A stretch of 64,000 nucleotides of DNA. Origin: Actinomadura sp. DC4 (lineage in GTDB: Bacteria > Actinomycetota > Actinomycetes > Streptosporangiales > Streptosporangiaceae). The DNA lies in assembly GCF_030406325.1 (NCBI RefSeq), contig NZ_JAUEQY010000046.1, positions 1-64,000 of the forward strand, given 5' to 3'. Shown here piece after piece: positions 7,594 to 14,740 of this stretch (the stretch's first letter is position 1; the number at the start of each line of letters is the position of its first letter). Under the pieces are notes generated by a model. That model made no database searches and was not told the DNA's origin. It was given only the letters and a program-made list of their open reading frames with translations. The position numbers and the translations under genes were made by a program.

Positions 7594-8307
7594 ATGGGTT
7601 GGTTGGGCAAGATCTTCGGCAAAGAAAAGAAGCGGGCCGCGGCATCGCCGAAAAAGGCGCACGCTCACCCGAAGGCGGAGAAAGCCGTCTCCACGGTGAA
7701 GCGGAAGGTCAGCGAGGCTCACGAACACGCGTCCGACCTGAAGACCGGCATCGTCACCGCCGCCCACCAGCAGGCGCTGACGCTGCACATGCTCACCCAC
7801 ATTCCGAGTCACCACCCGCGTGAGGACGACCCGCACTACCACCTGTTCGAGCAGGCCAAGGCGCGGTTGAAGCGGCAGGGTCTCTGGAAGTGCATCATCG
7901 ACGACGACCTCTGCGAGGGGCAGCCCGAGCTGCACCACACCCACGTCGAGTTCTCCCAGATCAACCAGGTCGACCCGAAGGTCATCGAGAAGCACCTCGG
8001 TCTGCACTTCGAGACCGACGAGGACTTCCAGGAGTGGGTCGAGTCTCCCGGGAACCTCGAGGTCCTCTGCGAGAACCACCACCGCGCGCACTACGGCATC
8101 CACGTGATCCCCGGACCGCTCTGGGAGGCGGTGCGCTACCGGAAGAAGGGCACCGAGGCGGCGGCGGAGTTCCTCTCCAACGACGAGGTCGAGGCCATGG
8201 CCAAGAAGGAGACCAAGGTCGAGACCACGGTCCAGGTCGGGGACAAGAAGGTCAAGCTCGAGACCAAGACCGAGACCAAGGCGACCGTCCGGAAGAAGGC
8301 CGACTAG
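7594..8307 (+). CDS. HNH-endonuclease-like protein with lysine-rich tails
   Basis: The 237-residue protein starts at ATG 7594 (GGGGAC eight bases upstream). An ATG at 7555 in frame is possible but lacks a ribosome site. A basic, lysine-rich N-terminus (about 1-60) is followed by a helical part. An HNH-like module (about 115-185) has ELHHTHVEFS followed by NLEVLCENHHRAHYGIH, giving the His-His, Asn and His positions of the betabetaalpha-metal fold, with nearby cysteines (KCI, DLC, VLC). The C-terminal 45 residues are a K/E/T-rich repeat (KKETKVETTVQVGDKKVKLE). HNH modules cut nucleic acid, but no partner restriction or phage gene is present. It is divergent from the SepF-like gene. The cellular role is unknown. 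Confidence 0.6.
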   Translation: MGWLGKIFGKEKKRAAASPKKAHAHPKAEKAVSTVKRKVSEAHEHASDLKTGIVTAAHQQALTLHMLTHIPSHHPREDDPHYHLFEQAKARLKRQGLWKCIIDDDLCEGQPELHHTHVEFSQINQVDPKVIEKHLGLHFETDEDFQEWVESPGNLEVLCENHHRAHYGIHVIPGPLWEAVRYRKKGTEAAAEFLSNDEVEAMAKKETKVETTVQVGDKKVKLETKTETKATVRKKAD

Positions 8308-8434
8308 ACGACCCGGCGAAAGGCGCTAGGCGCTGCCGCGCGTAGTCGGCAGCGCCTGCCCGCCGGAGCACGTATGGGCGACGCCCAGGTCAGTGAGGCC
8401 GACCCGAGTCGTGAAGATCTGGCAGGACACGGCG

Positions 8435-8875
8435 TTAGGTCACCGGGCGGCGGCGTTCCGGGCGCGCCAGGGAAGCGGAGTCCAGGTACGCCGGGCCGTG
8501 CCGGCCCAGCGTCAGCCCGGCAGGGCGCAGGCCCGCCAACGCCGAGAAGACCTCGTCCGCCGGGTAACCGAAGAGGTCGAGGTCCTCCCAGACGACCGGA
8601 ACGCGGCCGGGCGTCGTAGGAGCGGGATCGCCCAGCCGCGTGAAGCGGACCTCATCCAGGCTCGGCCCGCCGCAGACGCTGATCGTCAGGTCGCCGTACG
8701 TGGCGTGGAACGCCCACGCCACGCCGGTCGACCGGGTCCTGACGCAGAGCCACTCCTCGCGTACGTCGCTCAGTGTCGAGATCGGCCACTGGGCCTCCCG
8801 CTCGGTCATCCCGAACCGGAGGGTTCCCGCGCGGTGCGGCAGCGCGACTCCCACCGAGGGCAGCAGAACGAACAT
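8435..8875 (-). CDS. Hypothetical protein
   Basis: This soluble 146-residue protein starts at ATG 8875 (MFVLLPSVGVALPHRAGTLR); GGAG lies about ten bases upstream. There is no signal peptide, membrane segment or motif I can name. The opening LLPSVGVALP...LRFGM and the mixed beta-rich composition recall small actinobacterial proteins that predict a beta-sandwich. That is an impression, not an assignment. It lies 44 bp downstream of, and in the same direction as, a secreted protein gene, so the two may be co-transcribed. Confidence 0.55.
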   Translation of the reverse strand: MFVLLPSVGVALPHRAGTLRFGMTEREAQWPISTLSDVREEWLCVRTRSTGVAWAFHATYGDLTISVCGGPSLDEVRFTRLGDPAPTTPGRVPVVWEDLDLFGYPADEVFSALAGLRPAGLTLGRHGPAYLDSASLARPERRRPVT

Positions 8876-8919
8876 GAGGGGATTCTCCGCCGAAAGATGT
8901 CCACAGGCTGTGGACGACG

Positions 8920-9543
8920 TCAGTAGGTGCACCCCGGCGGGTCGGCCGGGGGCGAGACCTCACCGGAGGGGATCGGCAGCGGGGCGTCCCTCACCGTGTA
9001 GCCCTTCAGGAAACGCCCAGAAGGGCCGGCGCTCGCCGGGCTGAACGGCGCGGGCCCCGTGCCCATCTGCTGGCAGCGCGCGTCGACCACACCCCACGAG
9101 AAGCCCATCCGGTCGAAGCGGTGGCCCTGCGGGGACATGTAGAAGGTCAGCGTCGCCCGCCGCTGGTTGGCGGGTACGTCGTCCGAGCGGACCCCGGACA
9201 CCACCGCGATCGGCCCGCCGGTCATCAGATAGTCGACCGTGATGGTGCCCCAGTGATCCACCGAAGGCCCGCCGGGCGTGTCCGGGGCGTAGTGATCGAA
9301 CCGTACGGTCCCGTGCGCGTCGCCCATTACGAACCGGTTGTCGACGATCTTCCACGGGCCGCCGTGGGCGTCCACGACGAAGCGCCGGTACGGGTACTCC
9401 GGGTCGCCCGGATAACGCACCCACGCGTCCCCGGTGACAGAAGCAGCGGCCTCCGCATGTCGGGCGACGGCCTCCGCCGGCGGAACACCCATCGACGCCA
9501 CCAACACGGACCCGAACGCCACGGTACGGACCAAGTTCAACAC
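8920..9543 (-). CDS. Secreted hypothetical protein
   Basis: The 207-residue product starts at GTG 9543, with GGAGG seven bases upstream. Its signal peptide is VLNLVRTVAFGSVLVASMG followed by a likely AEA cleavage site. The mature part is beta-rich (WVRYPGDPEYPYRRFVVDAHG, TVRFDHYAPDTPGG, ATLTFYMSPQGHRFDRMGFSWG) and ends in PPGCTY. Two cysteines (DARC, PGC) may form a disulfide in the exported protein. No catalytic motif is recognisable. It is probably the first gene of a two-gene unit with the protein at 8435-8875. Confidence 0.6.
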   Translation of the reverse strand: MLNLVRTVAFGSVLVASMGVPPAEAVARHAEAAASVTGDAWVRYPGDPEYPYRRFVVDAHGGPWKIVDNRFVMGDAHGTVRFDHYAPDTPGGPSVDHWGTITVDYLMTGGPIAVVSGVRSDDVPANQRRATLTFYMSPQGHRFDRMGFSWGVVDARCQQMGTGPAPFSPASAGPSGRFLKGYTVRDAPLPIPSGEVSPPADPPGCTY

Positions 9544-9748
9544 GGGCGAACCTCCGATAAGACCCTGCGCGGGCGGTGTTGCCCGCCTGCACAAGCACAC
9601 CGGGCGCAGAGGCGGCACGCCTCCCTCGCGAGGGCCGGATGCCTCCCCCGGGGAGGTGAGGGCGCACGGACGGTCACCCAGGGGTGTACGGAGAAGTGTC
9701 ATCCGGAGGCGGACGTCAGGTTTCCAGGGCCGCACGTAGCGTGTTCCT

Positions 9749-9957
9749 ACAACCTAAGACCACCAAGGAGGCTCGGCGCATCGTCCTGAATTCGGGGGGA
9801 TTCATGGGGGAGGCGATGCGAGGGCCGGTTTCCCGGGCCCTTGGATCTGTACCCGTCCAAGCCCAGGAAGGCGAGTGTTCGCGGGTGGGTTTCCTTTGGG
9901 GGAAGGAGCCCACCCGCGAACGTCGTAACAGGCGTCACCGCAGGGTGGCGCCTTTTT
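9749..9957 (+). ncRNA. Candidate structured non-coding RNA
   Basis: About 200 bases without a credible reading frame fold into five consecutive hairpins. Hairpin 1 is 9777-9820 (CGCATCG/CGATGCG plus inner TGAAT/ATTCA, loop with six G). Hairpin 2 is 9821-9841 (AGGGCC/GGCCCT). Hairpin 3 is 9841-9860 (TTGGA/TCCAA). Hairpin 4 is 9877-9921 (13-bp stem GTTCGCGGGTGGG, loop containing five G). Hairpin 5 is a T-tailed terminator at 9931-9957. A weak promoter, GTCAGG at 9715 and TAGCGT at 9737 with a 16-bp spacer, would start the RNA near 9749. The nearest plus-strand gene is 965 bp downstream, so it is not an mRNA leader. I do not recognise it as tmRNA, RNase P RNA or SRP RNA. The strand is set by the T-run. 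No family is assigned. Confidence 0.55.
9931..9957 (+). terminator. Intrinsic terminator
   Basis: A 9-bp stem (GGCGTCACC pairing with GGTGGCGCC, one G-T pair) is followed directly by five T. The T-run touches the stop codon of the convergent amidohydrolase gene. Since no plus-strand protein gene lies upstream, it terminates a non-coding transcript. Confidence 0.8.
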
Positions 9958-10853
9958 CACGTCACCCCGAAAAGCCGCGCCGCGTTGTCATGGCACACCC
10001 CGCGTAGCCACGCGTCCCCCAGCTCCAGCCGCGCCAGCGCCTCCAGCTGGGAGGCGTACGGGTACGGGATGTTCGGAAAGTCCGTCCCCAGCAACACCCG
10101 GTCGCCCAAGTCGGCCAGCCGAGGCGTCAGCGACGCGGGCCACGGACGAAGCTTCTCGGTGAACGACGTGAACGCCATCGTCGTGTCCAGCCGCACCGAA
10201 GGGTGACGCTCGGCGAGGGCGAGGAACTCCTCGTACTCCGGCATCCCCATGTGCGCGATGATCGCGACCAGCCGCGGATGCCGCGCGAGCACCTCGGCGA
10301 ACGCCCCCGGCCCGGTGAAGGACCCCGCCTCCGGTCCGGACCCGCAGTGCACGACGACCGGCGTACCCGACTCCGCCAGCAGTCCCCACACCGGCGAGAG
10401 CAGCGGATCGCGCGGGTCATAGCCCCCCACCTGCACGTGCGCCTTGAACACCCGGGCCCCGCCGGCGATCGCCTCGGCCGCATAGCGCGGAGCCGACGGC
10501 TCGGGAAAGAACGTCGCCGTACGGAGACAGTCCGGCGTACGGGCGGCGAAGGAGGCGCCCCAGTCGTTCAGCCACGACGCCATGTCCGGCCGGTGCGGAT
10601 AGAGGAGCGCGGTGAACCGCCGTACGCCGAACTCCCGCAACAGCTCCAGCCGCTCCGGCTCGTCCTGCTGGTAGTGCGCCGACCACGAGAGCCCCGCCTC
10701 GGTGAAGTGGTCGAAATACGCCCGCACCTTGCGAAGGACGTTGTCCGGCATGAAGTGCGTATGGACGTCGATCAGGCCGGGCAGCCCGAGGGCCTGCCAG
10801 AAGCCTGGAATGTCCAGGTCGTCCTGAAGGAGAGAGGGGGACATCTCCCGCAT
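9957..10853 (-). CDS. Amidohydrolase family protein
   Basis: This 298-residue metal-dependent hydrolase belongs to the amidohydrolase_2 group (ACMSD-like TIM barrel). Likely metal ligands are H31 and H33 (DVHTHF), H169 (VVVHCGSG), H201 (IIAHMG) and D258 (GTDFPN). K137 (VFKAHV) lies where a bridging lysine can occur. Family members are hydrolases or non-oxidative decarboxylases of carboxylic acids; the substrate here cannot be read. M1 at 10853 has no good ribosome site and M4 (10844) is an alternative start. It is convergent with the candidate ncRNA and divergent from the HTH/Clp-N gene. Confidence 0.8.
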   Translation of the reverse strand: MREMSPSLLQDDLDIPGFWQALGLPGLIDVHTHFMPDNVLRKVRAYFDHFTEAGLSWSAHYQQDEPERLELLREFGVRRFTALLYPHRPDMASWLNDWGASFAARTPDCLRTATFFPEPSAPRYAAEAIAGGARVFKAHVQVGGYDPRDPLLSPVWGLLAESGTPVVVHCGSGPEAGSFTGPGAFAEVLARHPRLVAIIAHMGMPEYEEFLALAERHPSVRLDTTMAFTSFTEKLRPWPASLTPRLADLGDRVLLGTDFPNIPYPYASQLEALARLELGDAWLRGVCHDNAARLFGVT

Positions 10854-10869
10854 GATGCCAAACCGAGGC

Positions 10870-10921
10870 AGCGTCCACCCAAGGTTGACGACCCGAGAGC
10901 GTCCACCTAGGGTTGACGACC
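10870..10921 (+). promoter_or_regulatory. Promoter with 24-bp direct repeats, leaderless start
   Basis: Two 24-base direct repeats (AGCGTCCACC, then a variable pair of bases, then GGTTGACGACC) occupy 10870-10893 and 10898-10921. The first supplies a -35 box TTGACG (10885-10890). The second supplies TAGGGT (10908-10913) exactly 17 bp downstream. A transcript from this pair would begin about at the ATG 10922, so it should be leaderless. The repeat spacing of 28 bp could also allow a regulator to bind. Confidence 0.65.
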
Positions 10922-11614
10922 ATGAGCGTACGGCTGGACGACCTCATCGACGAGGTCAGGACCCAGAGCACCGACGGCAGTCCCCTCGACCACCTCTCCG
11001 ACGCCGTGCTGATCTCCCAGCGCCTCGGCGAGATCGCCGATCACCTGATCGGCCACTTCGTCGACCAGGCACGCCGCGCCGGCGCCTCCTGGACCGAGAT
11101 CGGCAGCCACATGGGCGTCACGAAGCAGGCCGCCCAGAAACGGTTCGTCCCGAACGAGACCGTCAAGCGCGGCGGATGGGCGCGGTTCACCGAACCGGCC
11201 CGCCACGCACTCCTCCAGGCGCAGGAGGAGGCCCGTACGGCCGGGCACGCGCACATCGGCACCGAGCACATCCTCCTCGGCCTGCTGCACGAGCCGGACG
11301 CCCTCGCGGCCCGCGCGATCACCGCCCAGAGCGTCACGCTCGACCAGGTCCGTACGGCCGTCACCGCCGCCTTCGACCCGCCCGAGGCCGAGCCGCCGGG
11401 CGGCCACATCCCGTTCACCCGGCACGCCAAGAAGGTGCGGGAGCTGACCGTACGGGAGGCCCTGCGGCTCGACGACGAGCAGGTCGGCACCGAGCACGTC
11501 CTGCTGGGCCTGCTCGGCGAGGAGGAAGGGCGGGCGGCCGGGGTCCTGGCCGGCCTCAAAGTGACGAAGGCCGCGGCCGAGACCTGGATCGCCGCCGAGA
11601 AGACGAAGGCCTAA
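10922..11614 (+). CDS. HTH + double Clp N-terminal domain protein
   Basis: The 230-residue protein has an N-terminal helix-turn-helix-like part (residues about 30-75, with ASWTEIGSHMGVTKQAAQKRF) followed by two Clp-N repeats. These are recognised by HIGTEHILLGLLHEPDALAARA and VGTEHVLLGLLGEEEGRAAG. Clp-N modules bind substrates or adaptors of Clp unfoldases, but no AAA+ domain is present, so it is not an unfoldase. It may be a regulator or a decoy adaptor for ClpC. The ATG coincides with the predicted transcription start, so translation is probably leaderless. Its stop overlaps the stop of the convergent VOC gene by 4 bases. Confidence 0.8.
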   Translation: MSVRLDDLIDEVRTQSTDGSPLDHLSDAVLISQRLGEIADHLIGHFVDQARRAGASWTEIGSHMGVTKQAAQKRFVPNETVKRGGWARFTEPARHALLQAQEEARTAGHAHIGTEHILLGLLHEPDALAARAITAQSVTLDQVRTAVTAAFDPPEAEPPGGHIPFTRHAKKVRELTVREALRLDDEQVGTEHVLLGLLGEEEGRAAGVLAGLKVTKAAAETWIAAEKTKA

Positions 11615-11991
11615 ACGAGCCACTGCTGCAGCTCGATGAGGTTCCCCTCCGGGTCGCGCAGATGGACGATGCGCAGCCGCTCCCACATCACGGTGGGTTC
11701 CCCGAGCAGCGTCGCCCCACGCGCCGTGATCTCCGCCGCGTACGCGTCCACGTCGGCCACCTTGAGCACGACCAGCGCCCGGTCCCCGGCGGCCTCAGCC
11801 AGGGCGGGCACCGAGCGCAGAAGGTCCGCCCGGTCGTGCAGCGCGATCGCCGCCGACCCCTCGTCGGGACTGAGCTTCGCGTACGGCCCGCTGTCGTTGT
11901 CGAACTGCGGCTTCAATCCCAGAACGTCCCGGTAGAAGCGGAAGCAGCCTGCGAAGTCGGAAACGATCAGCCGTACCTGCGTGAGTTCCAT
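11611..11991 (-). CDS. VOC family (glyoxalase/bleomycin-resistance fold) protein
   Basis: The 126-residue single-module protein has the vicinal-oxygen-chelate pattern: an N-terminal VRLIVSDFAGCFRFYRDVLGL half and a C-terminal VADVDAYAAEITARGA half ending in LRDPEGNLIELQQW. The second-half glutamate typical of metal coordination is present in LIEL, but the first-half histidine usually found after the initial beta-strand is replaced. Catalysis is therefore uncertain and it may be a binding protein. It would act as a dimer. Its stop overlaps that of the upstream convergent gene. Confidence 0.8.
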   Translation of the reverse strand: MELTQVRLIVSDFAGCFRFYRDVLGLKPQFDNDSGPYAKLSPDEGSAAIALHDRADLLRSVPALAEAAGDRALVVLKVADVDAYAAEITARGATLLGEPTVMWERLRIVHLRDPEGNLIELQQWLV

Positions 11992-12010
11992 CCAAAAATC
12001 CTCCCAGCTA

Positions 12011-12024
12011 GGATTCTGGAATCC
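12011..12024. promoter_or_regulatory. Palindrome upstream of acyl-CoA dehydrogenase
   Basis: A perfect GGATTC-TG-GAATCC palindrome lies between the divergent VOC and acyl-CoA dehydrogenase genes. It overlaps a -10-like TAGGAT at 12009-12014. It is a candidate operator; no dedicated regulator is adjacent. Confidence 0.45.
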
Positions 12025-12047
12025 GATTCGGTTGCAGGGAGGCCGGC

Positions 12048-13175
12048 ATGGACACCCAGGACTTCGCGGACGTACTCGACGCCGTCCGCGACTTCGTACG
12101 CGAGAAGGTCGTCCCGCGCGAGGACGAGATCGAGGAGACCGACCGCATCCCGGACGACCTCCGGCAGGCCTCCGCGGAGATGGGACTGTTCGGCTACGCG
12201 CTGCCCGAGGAGTACGGCGGGCTCGGCCTGTCGATGAGCGAAGAGGTGCGCCTGGCCTTCGAGATCGGCTACGCGAGCCCGGCCTTCCGCTCGATGTTCG
12301 GCACCAGCAACGGCATCGCCGGCCAGGTGATCGTCAAGGCCGGCACCGACGAGCAGCGGCGTCATTGGCTGCCCAGGCTCGCGAGCGGCAGTGCGATCGG
12401 CGCGTTCGCGCTCACCGAGGCCGAGGCGGGATCGGACCCGAGCACGCTCACGACCAGGGCCACGAGAGACGGCGACGACTGGGTCATCGACGGCAGTAAG
12501 AGGTTCATCACCAACGCGCCAGAGGCCGACGTCTTCATGGTCTTCGCGCGCACCGGAGGCGAGGGCGGGCGCGGCATCTCCACCTTCATCGTCGAGGCCG
12601 GGACGGAGGGCCTCAAGGTCGGCGAACCGGACGCGAAGATGGGCCAGCGCGGCGCGCACACCGCCGAGGTCTTCTTCGACGGCGTACGGGTCGGGGCAGA
12701 GGCGATGGTCGGCGAGGAGGGCACCGGTTTCCGTACCGCGATGGCCTCGCTCGCGCACGGACGCGTGCACATCGCCGCCGTCTGCGTCGGCATCTCCCAG
12801 CGCATCCTGGACGAGACCGTCGCGTACGCGAAGGAGCGGAACCAGGGCGGCAAGCCGATCGCCGAGCACCAGCTGATCCAGGGCCTGCTCGCCGACTCCC
12901 AGACCGAGCTGTACGCGGGTCGTGCCATGGTCATCCAGGCCGCCCAGGCCTACGACGACGGAACGGACCGCAGGCTCGGACCGTCGTGCGCCAAGTACTT
13001 CTGCTCGGAGATGGCCGGGCGCGTGGCCGACCGCGCGGTGCAGGTCTTCGGCGGCATGGGGTACATGCGCGGGGTGGCCGTCGAGCGCCTCTACCGGGAC
13101 GTCCGGTTGTTTCGAATCTATGAGGGAACGAGCCAGATCCAGCAGATCGTCATCGCCCGCGCCCTGGTCCGCTGA
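12048..13175 (+). CDS. Acyl-CoA dehydrogenase
   Basis: This 375-residue FAD enzyme catalyses alpha,beta-dehydrogenation of an acyl-CoA, passing electrons to ETF. The family signature AFALTEAEAGSDPSTLTTRA is present, and the catalytic base is Glu359 in LFRIYEGTSQIQQ, the position used by short/medium-chain dehydrogenases. Length is normal for the family. ATG 12048 is preceded by AGGGAGG. No other beta-oxidation gene is adjacent, so chain-length preference and pathway remain open; branched-chain substrates are possible. Confidence 0.9.
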   Translation: MDTQDFADVLDAVRDFVREKVVPREDEIEETDRIPDDLRQASAEMGLFGYALPEEYGGLGLSMSEEVRLAFEIGYASPAFRSMFGTSNGIAGQVIVKAGTDEQRRHWLPRLASGSAIGAFALTEAEAGSDPSTLTTRATRDGDDWVIDGSKRFITNAPEADVFMVFARTGGEGGRGISTFIVEAGTEGLKVGEPDAKMGQRGAHTAEVFFDGVRVGAEAMVGEEGTGFRTAMASLAHGRVHIAAVCVGISQRILDETVAYAKERNQGGKPIAEHQLIQGLLADSQTELYAGRAMVIQAAQAYDDGTDRRLGPSCAKYFCSEMAGRVADRAVQVFGGMGYMRGVAVERLYRDVRLFRIYEGTSQIQQIVIARALVR

Positions 13176-13254
13176 CGGCGAGTTACGAAGGCCCGTTTTC
13201 GATTTCGTGTCGCCCTCGCGGACCGTGTATGGTTACGGAGCGCGGAAGCCGCAC

Positions 13255-13330
13255 GCCCCCTTAGCTCAGTCGGCAGAGCGTCTCCATGGTAAGGAGAAGG
13301 TCTACGGTTCGATTCCGTAAGGGGGCTCCA
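13255..13330 (+). tRNA. tRNA-Thr (GGT)
   Basis: Acceptor stem GCCCCCT/AGGGGGC, D-arm TAGCTCAGTCGGCAGAGC, anticodon stem TCTCC/GGAGA around a 7-base loop with anticodon GGT, T-arm with GGTTCGATTCC. CCA is encoded at 13328-13330. A TATGGT at 13228-13233 could be its -10 box. Confidence 0.95.
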
Positions 13331-13425
13331 CCAGTCGATATCCCACCAAGAGTGAGATGTCGGCTGTTCCGGGTGCGGGCGGGGAGTCCTGTATTCTGTC
13401 CCCGGTCCCTCCCGGATTTGTTCGT

Positions 13426-13499
13426 GGCGGAGTAGCTCAGTCAGGCAGAGCAAGCGGCTCATAATCGCTGTGTCGCCGGTTCAAGTCCGGCCTCCGCTA
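13426..13499 (+). tRNA. tRNA-Met (CAT)
   Basis: Acceptor GGCGGAG/CTCCGCT (first pair G-T), D-arm TAGCTCAGTCAGGCAGAGC, anticodon loop CTCATAA, T-arm GCCGG-TTCAAGT-CCGGC. No CCA is encoded. The initiator C1-A72 mismatch is absent, so it is elongator tRNA-Met or, less likely, the lysidine-modified tRNA-Ile2. A TATTCT at 13392-13397 may be its -10. Confidence 0.92.
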
Positions 13500-13578
13500 C
13501 TACCTCACCGATCGCCCGCACCGTGAGCGATCCGGTGAGGTGTCAGTCCGTTGTCCCTCGGAAGGAAGGCACTCCCTA

Positions 13579-13743
13579 GTGGCTGCCACCGACGTACGGC
13601 CAAAGATCACGCTGGCCTGCCAGGAGTGCAAGCACCGCAACTACATCACGCGGAAGAACCGGCGCAACGACCCGGACCGCATGGAGCTGAAGAAGTACTG
13701 CCCGAACTGCCGCAAGCACCAGGCGCACCGCGAGACCCGCTGA
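13579..13743 (+). CDS. rpmG: Ribosomal protein bL33
   Basis: This 54-residue large-subunit protein is of the zinc-binding type: C14xxC17 and C41xxC44 form a ribbon. GTG 13579 is chosen because the conserved protein begins [22 protein letters not shown] lies upstream. It follows two tRNAs and precedes the hadAB-like genes, a conserved actinobacterial order. The presence of all four cysteines implies that a zinc-free paralogue, if the genome has one, lies elsewhere. Confidence 0.95.
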   Translation: MAATDVRPKITLACQECKHRNYITRKNRRNDPDRMELKKYCPNCRKHQAHRETR

Positions 13744-13784
13744 GTCACGCGACGCTCGTCCGCCGCAGTTCTTGAACGTTCACC

Positions 13785-13813
13785 GCCCGTCCCGGCGATC
13801 TGCCGGGGCGGGC
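13785..13813 (+). terminator. Hairpin after rpmG
   Basis: A 12-bp stem (GCCCGTCCCGGC with GCCGGGGCGGGC, one T-G pair) and a 5-base loop follow rpmG. There is no T-run, as is common in high-GC genomes. Confidence 0.65.
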
Positions 13814-13874
13814 TGAACCACGTTCTGTTACGGTCGCTTCATCGGCAGGCACGGCCCCGAAGGGATGGATTGCA

Positions 13875-14312
13875 TTGGCGCTGAACCGCGATTTCATCGG
13901 GCGGGCGTTCCCGCCGTCGGAGCCGTACGAGCTCTCGCGGGTGAAGATCAAGGAGTTCGCCGACGCGATCGGTGACCCCAATCCGATCTACCGCGACCGT
14001 GAGGCGGCCAAGGCCGCCGGGCACCCCGATGTCATCGCGCCGCCGACCTTCCCGATCGTCATCGCGTTCAGCGGCGACCACCTGTTCGACCCGGAGCTGG
14101 GCCTGAACTTCGCGATGGTCGTCCACGGCGAGCAGCGCTTCGAGTACACCCGTCCCCTGTGCGCCGGCGACCTGCTGGTCACCGAGGCGAAGGTCGCGGG
14201 CATCCGCTCGATCGGGCGCAACGAACGGCTCGAGATCCAGACCGTCATCACGACGGTGGAGGGCGAGCTCGTCTGCACCGCACACAACGTGCTGATCGAG
14301 CGGGGGGCCTGA
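13875..14312 (+). CDS. MaoC-like dehydratase subunit A (HadA-like)
   Basis: The 145-residue hot-dog-fold protein is of the FAS1-like/MaoC N-terminal type. In mycobacteria HadA pairs with HadB or HadC to dehydrate 3-hydroxyacyl-ACP in FAS-II; in other actinomycetes the pair sits in the same place between rpmG and secE. It carries GDPNPIYRD instead of the catalytic Asp-His hydratase motif, so it is the structural subunit. The start is TTG 13875, with AGGGATGG upstream; the frame gives MALNRDFIGRAFPPSEPY, the usual N-terminus. Its stop is 2 bp before the next start, so the two subunits are translated together. Confidence 0.85.
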   Translation: MALNRDFIGRAFPPSEPYELSRVKIKEFADAIGDPNPIYRDREAAKAAGHPDVIAPPTFPIVIAFSGDHLFDPELGLNFAMVVHGEQRFEYTRPLCAGDLLVTEAKVAGIRSIGRNERLEIQTVITTVEGELVCTAHNVLIERGA

Positions 14313-14314
14313 CG

Positions 14315-14740
14315 ATGACCGCCACGGTGAAGTACGACGAGGTCGAGGTCGGCCAGGAGATCCCGGCTCAGACCTATCCCGTCAAGCGCGTCGATCTGGT
14401 GAAGTACGCGGGCGCGTCCGGCGACTTCAACCCGATCCACTGGAACGAGACATTCGCCAAGTCCGTCGGCCTGCCCGACGTGATCGCGCACGGCATGTAC
14501 ACCATGGCCGAGGGCGGCCGGTTCGTCACCGACTGGGCCGGCGACCCGGGCGCGGTGGTCGACTACAGCGTCCGGTTCTCCTCGATGGTCGTCGTCCCGA
14601 ACGACGAGGGCGCGGAGATCGTGATCTCCGGCAAGATCGAGGAAAAGCTCGACGACAACGCCGTCGTGATCGCGCTGACCGCCCGCTCGCTGGGGGAGAA
14701 GGTCCTCACCCGCGCCAAAGCCACGGTGCGCCTGGCCTGA
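14315..14740 (+). CDS. MaoC dehydratase subunit B (HadB-like)
   Basis: The 141-residue hot-dog-fold catalytic subunit carries the (R)-hydratase motif ASGDFNPIHWNETFA, with Asp and His as the catalytic pair, followed by GLPDVIAHGMYTM. It should act with the upstream HadA-like protein on 3-hydroxyacyl thioesters of fatty-acid synthesis. The start ATG 14315 follows the upstream stop by 2 bases. Its stop TGA shares a base with the murB ATG, so translation is coupled on both sides. No hadC follows, unlike mycobacteria. Confidence 0.88.
   Translation: MTATVKYDEVEVGQEIPAQTYPVKRVDLVKYAGASGDFNPIHWNETFAKSVGLPDVIAHGMYTMAEGGRFVTDWAGDPGAVVDYSVRFSSMVVVPNDEGAEIVISGKIEEKLDDNAVVIALTARSLGEKVLTRAKATVRLA

Noticed and set aside
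9777-9921. 6C RNA on the minus strand, because the loops have C-runs there
   Set aside because: The terminator T-run orients the transcript to the plus strand, where the loops are G-rich; the minus strand has no terminator and the C-run number does not clearly fit.
9684-10007. Possible 107-residue protein over the hairpin-rich segment
   Set aside because: It would run through all five hairpins and the T-tailed terminator and lacks a ribosome site; a non-coding RNA explains the region better.
13426-13499. Initiator tRNA-fMet
   Set aside because: The acceptor stem lacks the C1-A72 mismatch that marks bacterial initiator tRNA.
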